A program made the position numbers and the translations under genes. A stretch of DNA of 6,504 nucleotides, from positions 1 to 6,504 of the forward strand of contig JAGWUK010000179.1 in NCBI GenBank assembly GCA_028868455.1. Direction: 5' to 3'. A model generated the notes under the pieces. It saw nothing but the letters and a program-made list of their open reading frames with translations, did not search any database and was not told the DNA's origin. Positions 6,425-6,504 of the stretch are shown here, one piece after another; the first letter of the stretch is position 1; every line of letters starts with the position of its first letter. Origin of the DNA: Burkholderiales bacterium. Its GTDB lineage: Bacteria; Pseudomonadota; Gammaproteobacteria; Burkholderiales; Burkholderiaceae_D.

Positions 6425-6504
6425 ATGTCTGAGCGGACCAGAATAAAAATTTGCGGAATAACACGGAGCGAAGATTTACAAACGATTGTGGTTGCCGGTG
6501 CCGA
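6425..6504 (+). CDS. trpF: Phosphoribosylanthranilate isomerase, 5' end only
   Basis: The first 26 codons and two further bases are present before the window ends. The translation MSERTRIKICGITRSEDLQ continues into an AGAD segment, the hallmark N-terminus of TrpF: the first barrel strand IKICGIT carries the catalytic general-base cysteine (Cys10), followed by helix 1 and the start of the next strand. The enzyme isomerises N-(5-phosphoribosyl)anthranilate to CdRP in tryptophan biosynthesis. AAGGA seven bases upstream supports the start. In many betaproteobacteria trpF follows truA and precedes trpB. Here a divergent glycosyltransferase lies upstream instead; what follows is outside the window. 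Confidence 0.92.
   Translation, partial: MSERTRIKICGITRSEDLQTIVVAGA

Noticed and set aside
1..6504. Search for insertion sequences, CRISPR arrays, tRNA or rRNA genes and toxin-antitoxin pairs
   Set aside because: No transposase motifs, regularly spaced repeats, tRNA-like cloverleaf or paired small genes were recognised in either strand.

Overview
The window looks like a chromosomal piece of a betaproteobacterium of moderate GC content, most likely Burkholderiales and plausibly Oxalobacteraceae. The basis is the sequence of the isocitrate lyase, a trpF start of the beta-proteobacterial type, and the polysaccharide genes around them. The family-level assignment is an impression from protein similarity, not a computed placement.

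Layout, left to right. (1) Positions 1-1000, minus strand: an open frame with no stop runs off the left edge. It encodes a multi-pass membrane protein of the O-antigen ligase/polymerase (Wzy_C, ExoQ-like) family. (2) Diverging from it across a 65-bp gap is a long secreted clan GH-A (GH5-like) glycoside hydrolase, 1066-3525. The pair makes a polymerase/depolymerase-like arrangement typical of exopolysaccharide loci. (3) A 536-bp AT-rich gap (3526-4061) holds a weak terminator, an unusual density of inverted repeats, and a good sigma70-type promoter. (4) Isocitrate lyase aceA, 4062-5360, is complete and has all the catalytic motifs. (5) A strong bidirectional terminator (5388-5424) separates aceA from (6) a convergent WecG/TagA/CpsF-family (GT26) glycosyltransferase, 5501-6286 on the minus strand. 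(7) At the right edge, divergent from the GT26 gene, are the first 26 codons of trpF (phosphoribosylanthranilate isomerase).

Functionally the window has two themes. The polymerase, the secreted glycosidase and the GT26 transferase fit synthesis and remodelling of a surface or extracellular polysaccharide. aceA (glyoxylate shunt) and trpF (tryptophan synthesis) are housekeeping metabolic genes interleaved with or flanking this locus. No mobile element, CRISPR array, tRNA or rRNA was seen. No clearly novel system is evident. The points most worth a second look are the dyad-rich aceA upstream region with three related, roughly helically phased operator-like sites, and the divergent polymerase/glycosidase pair.
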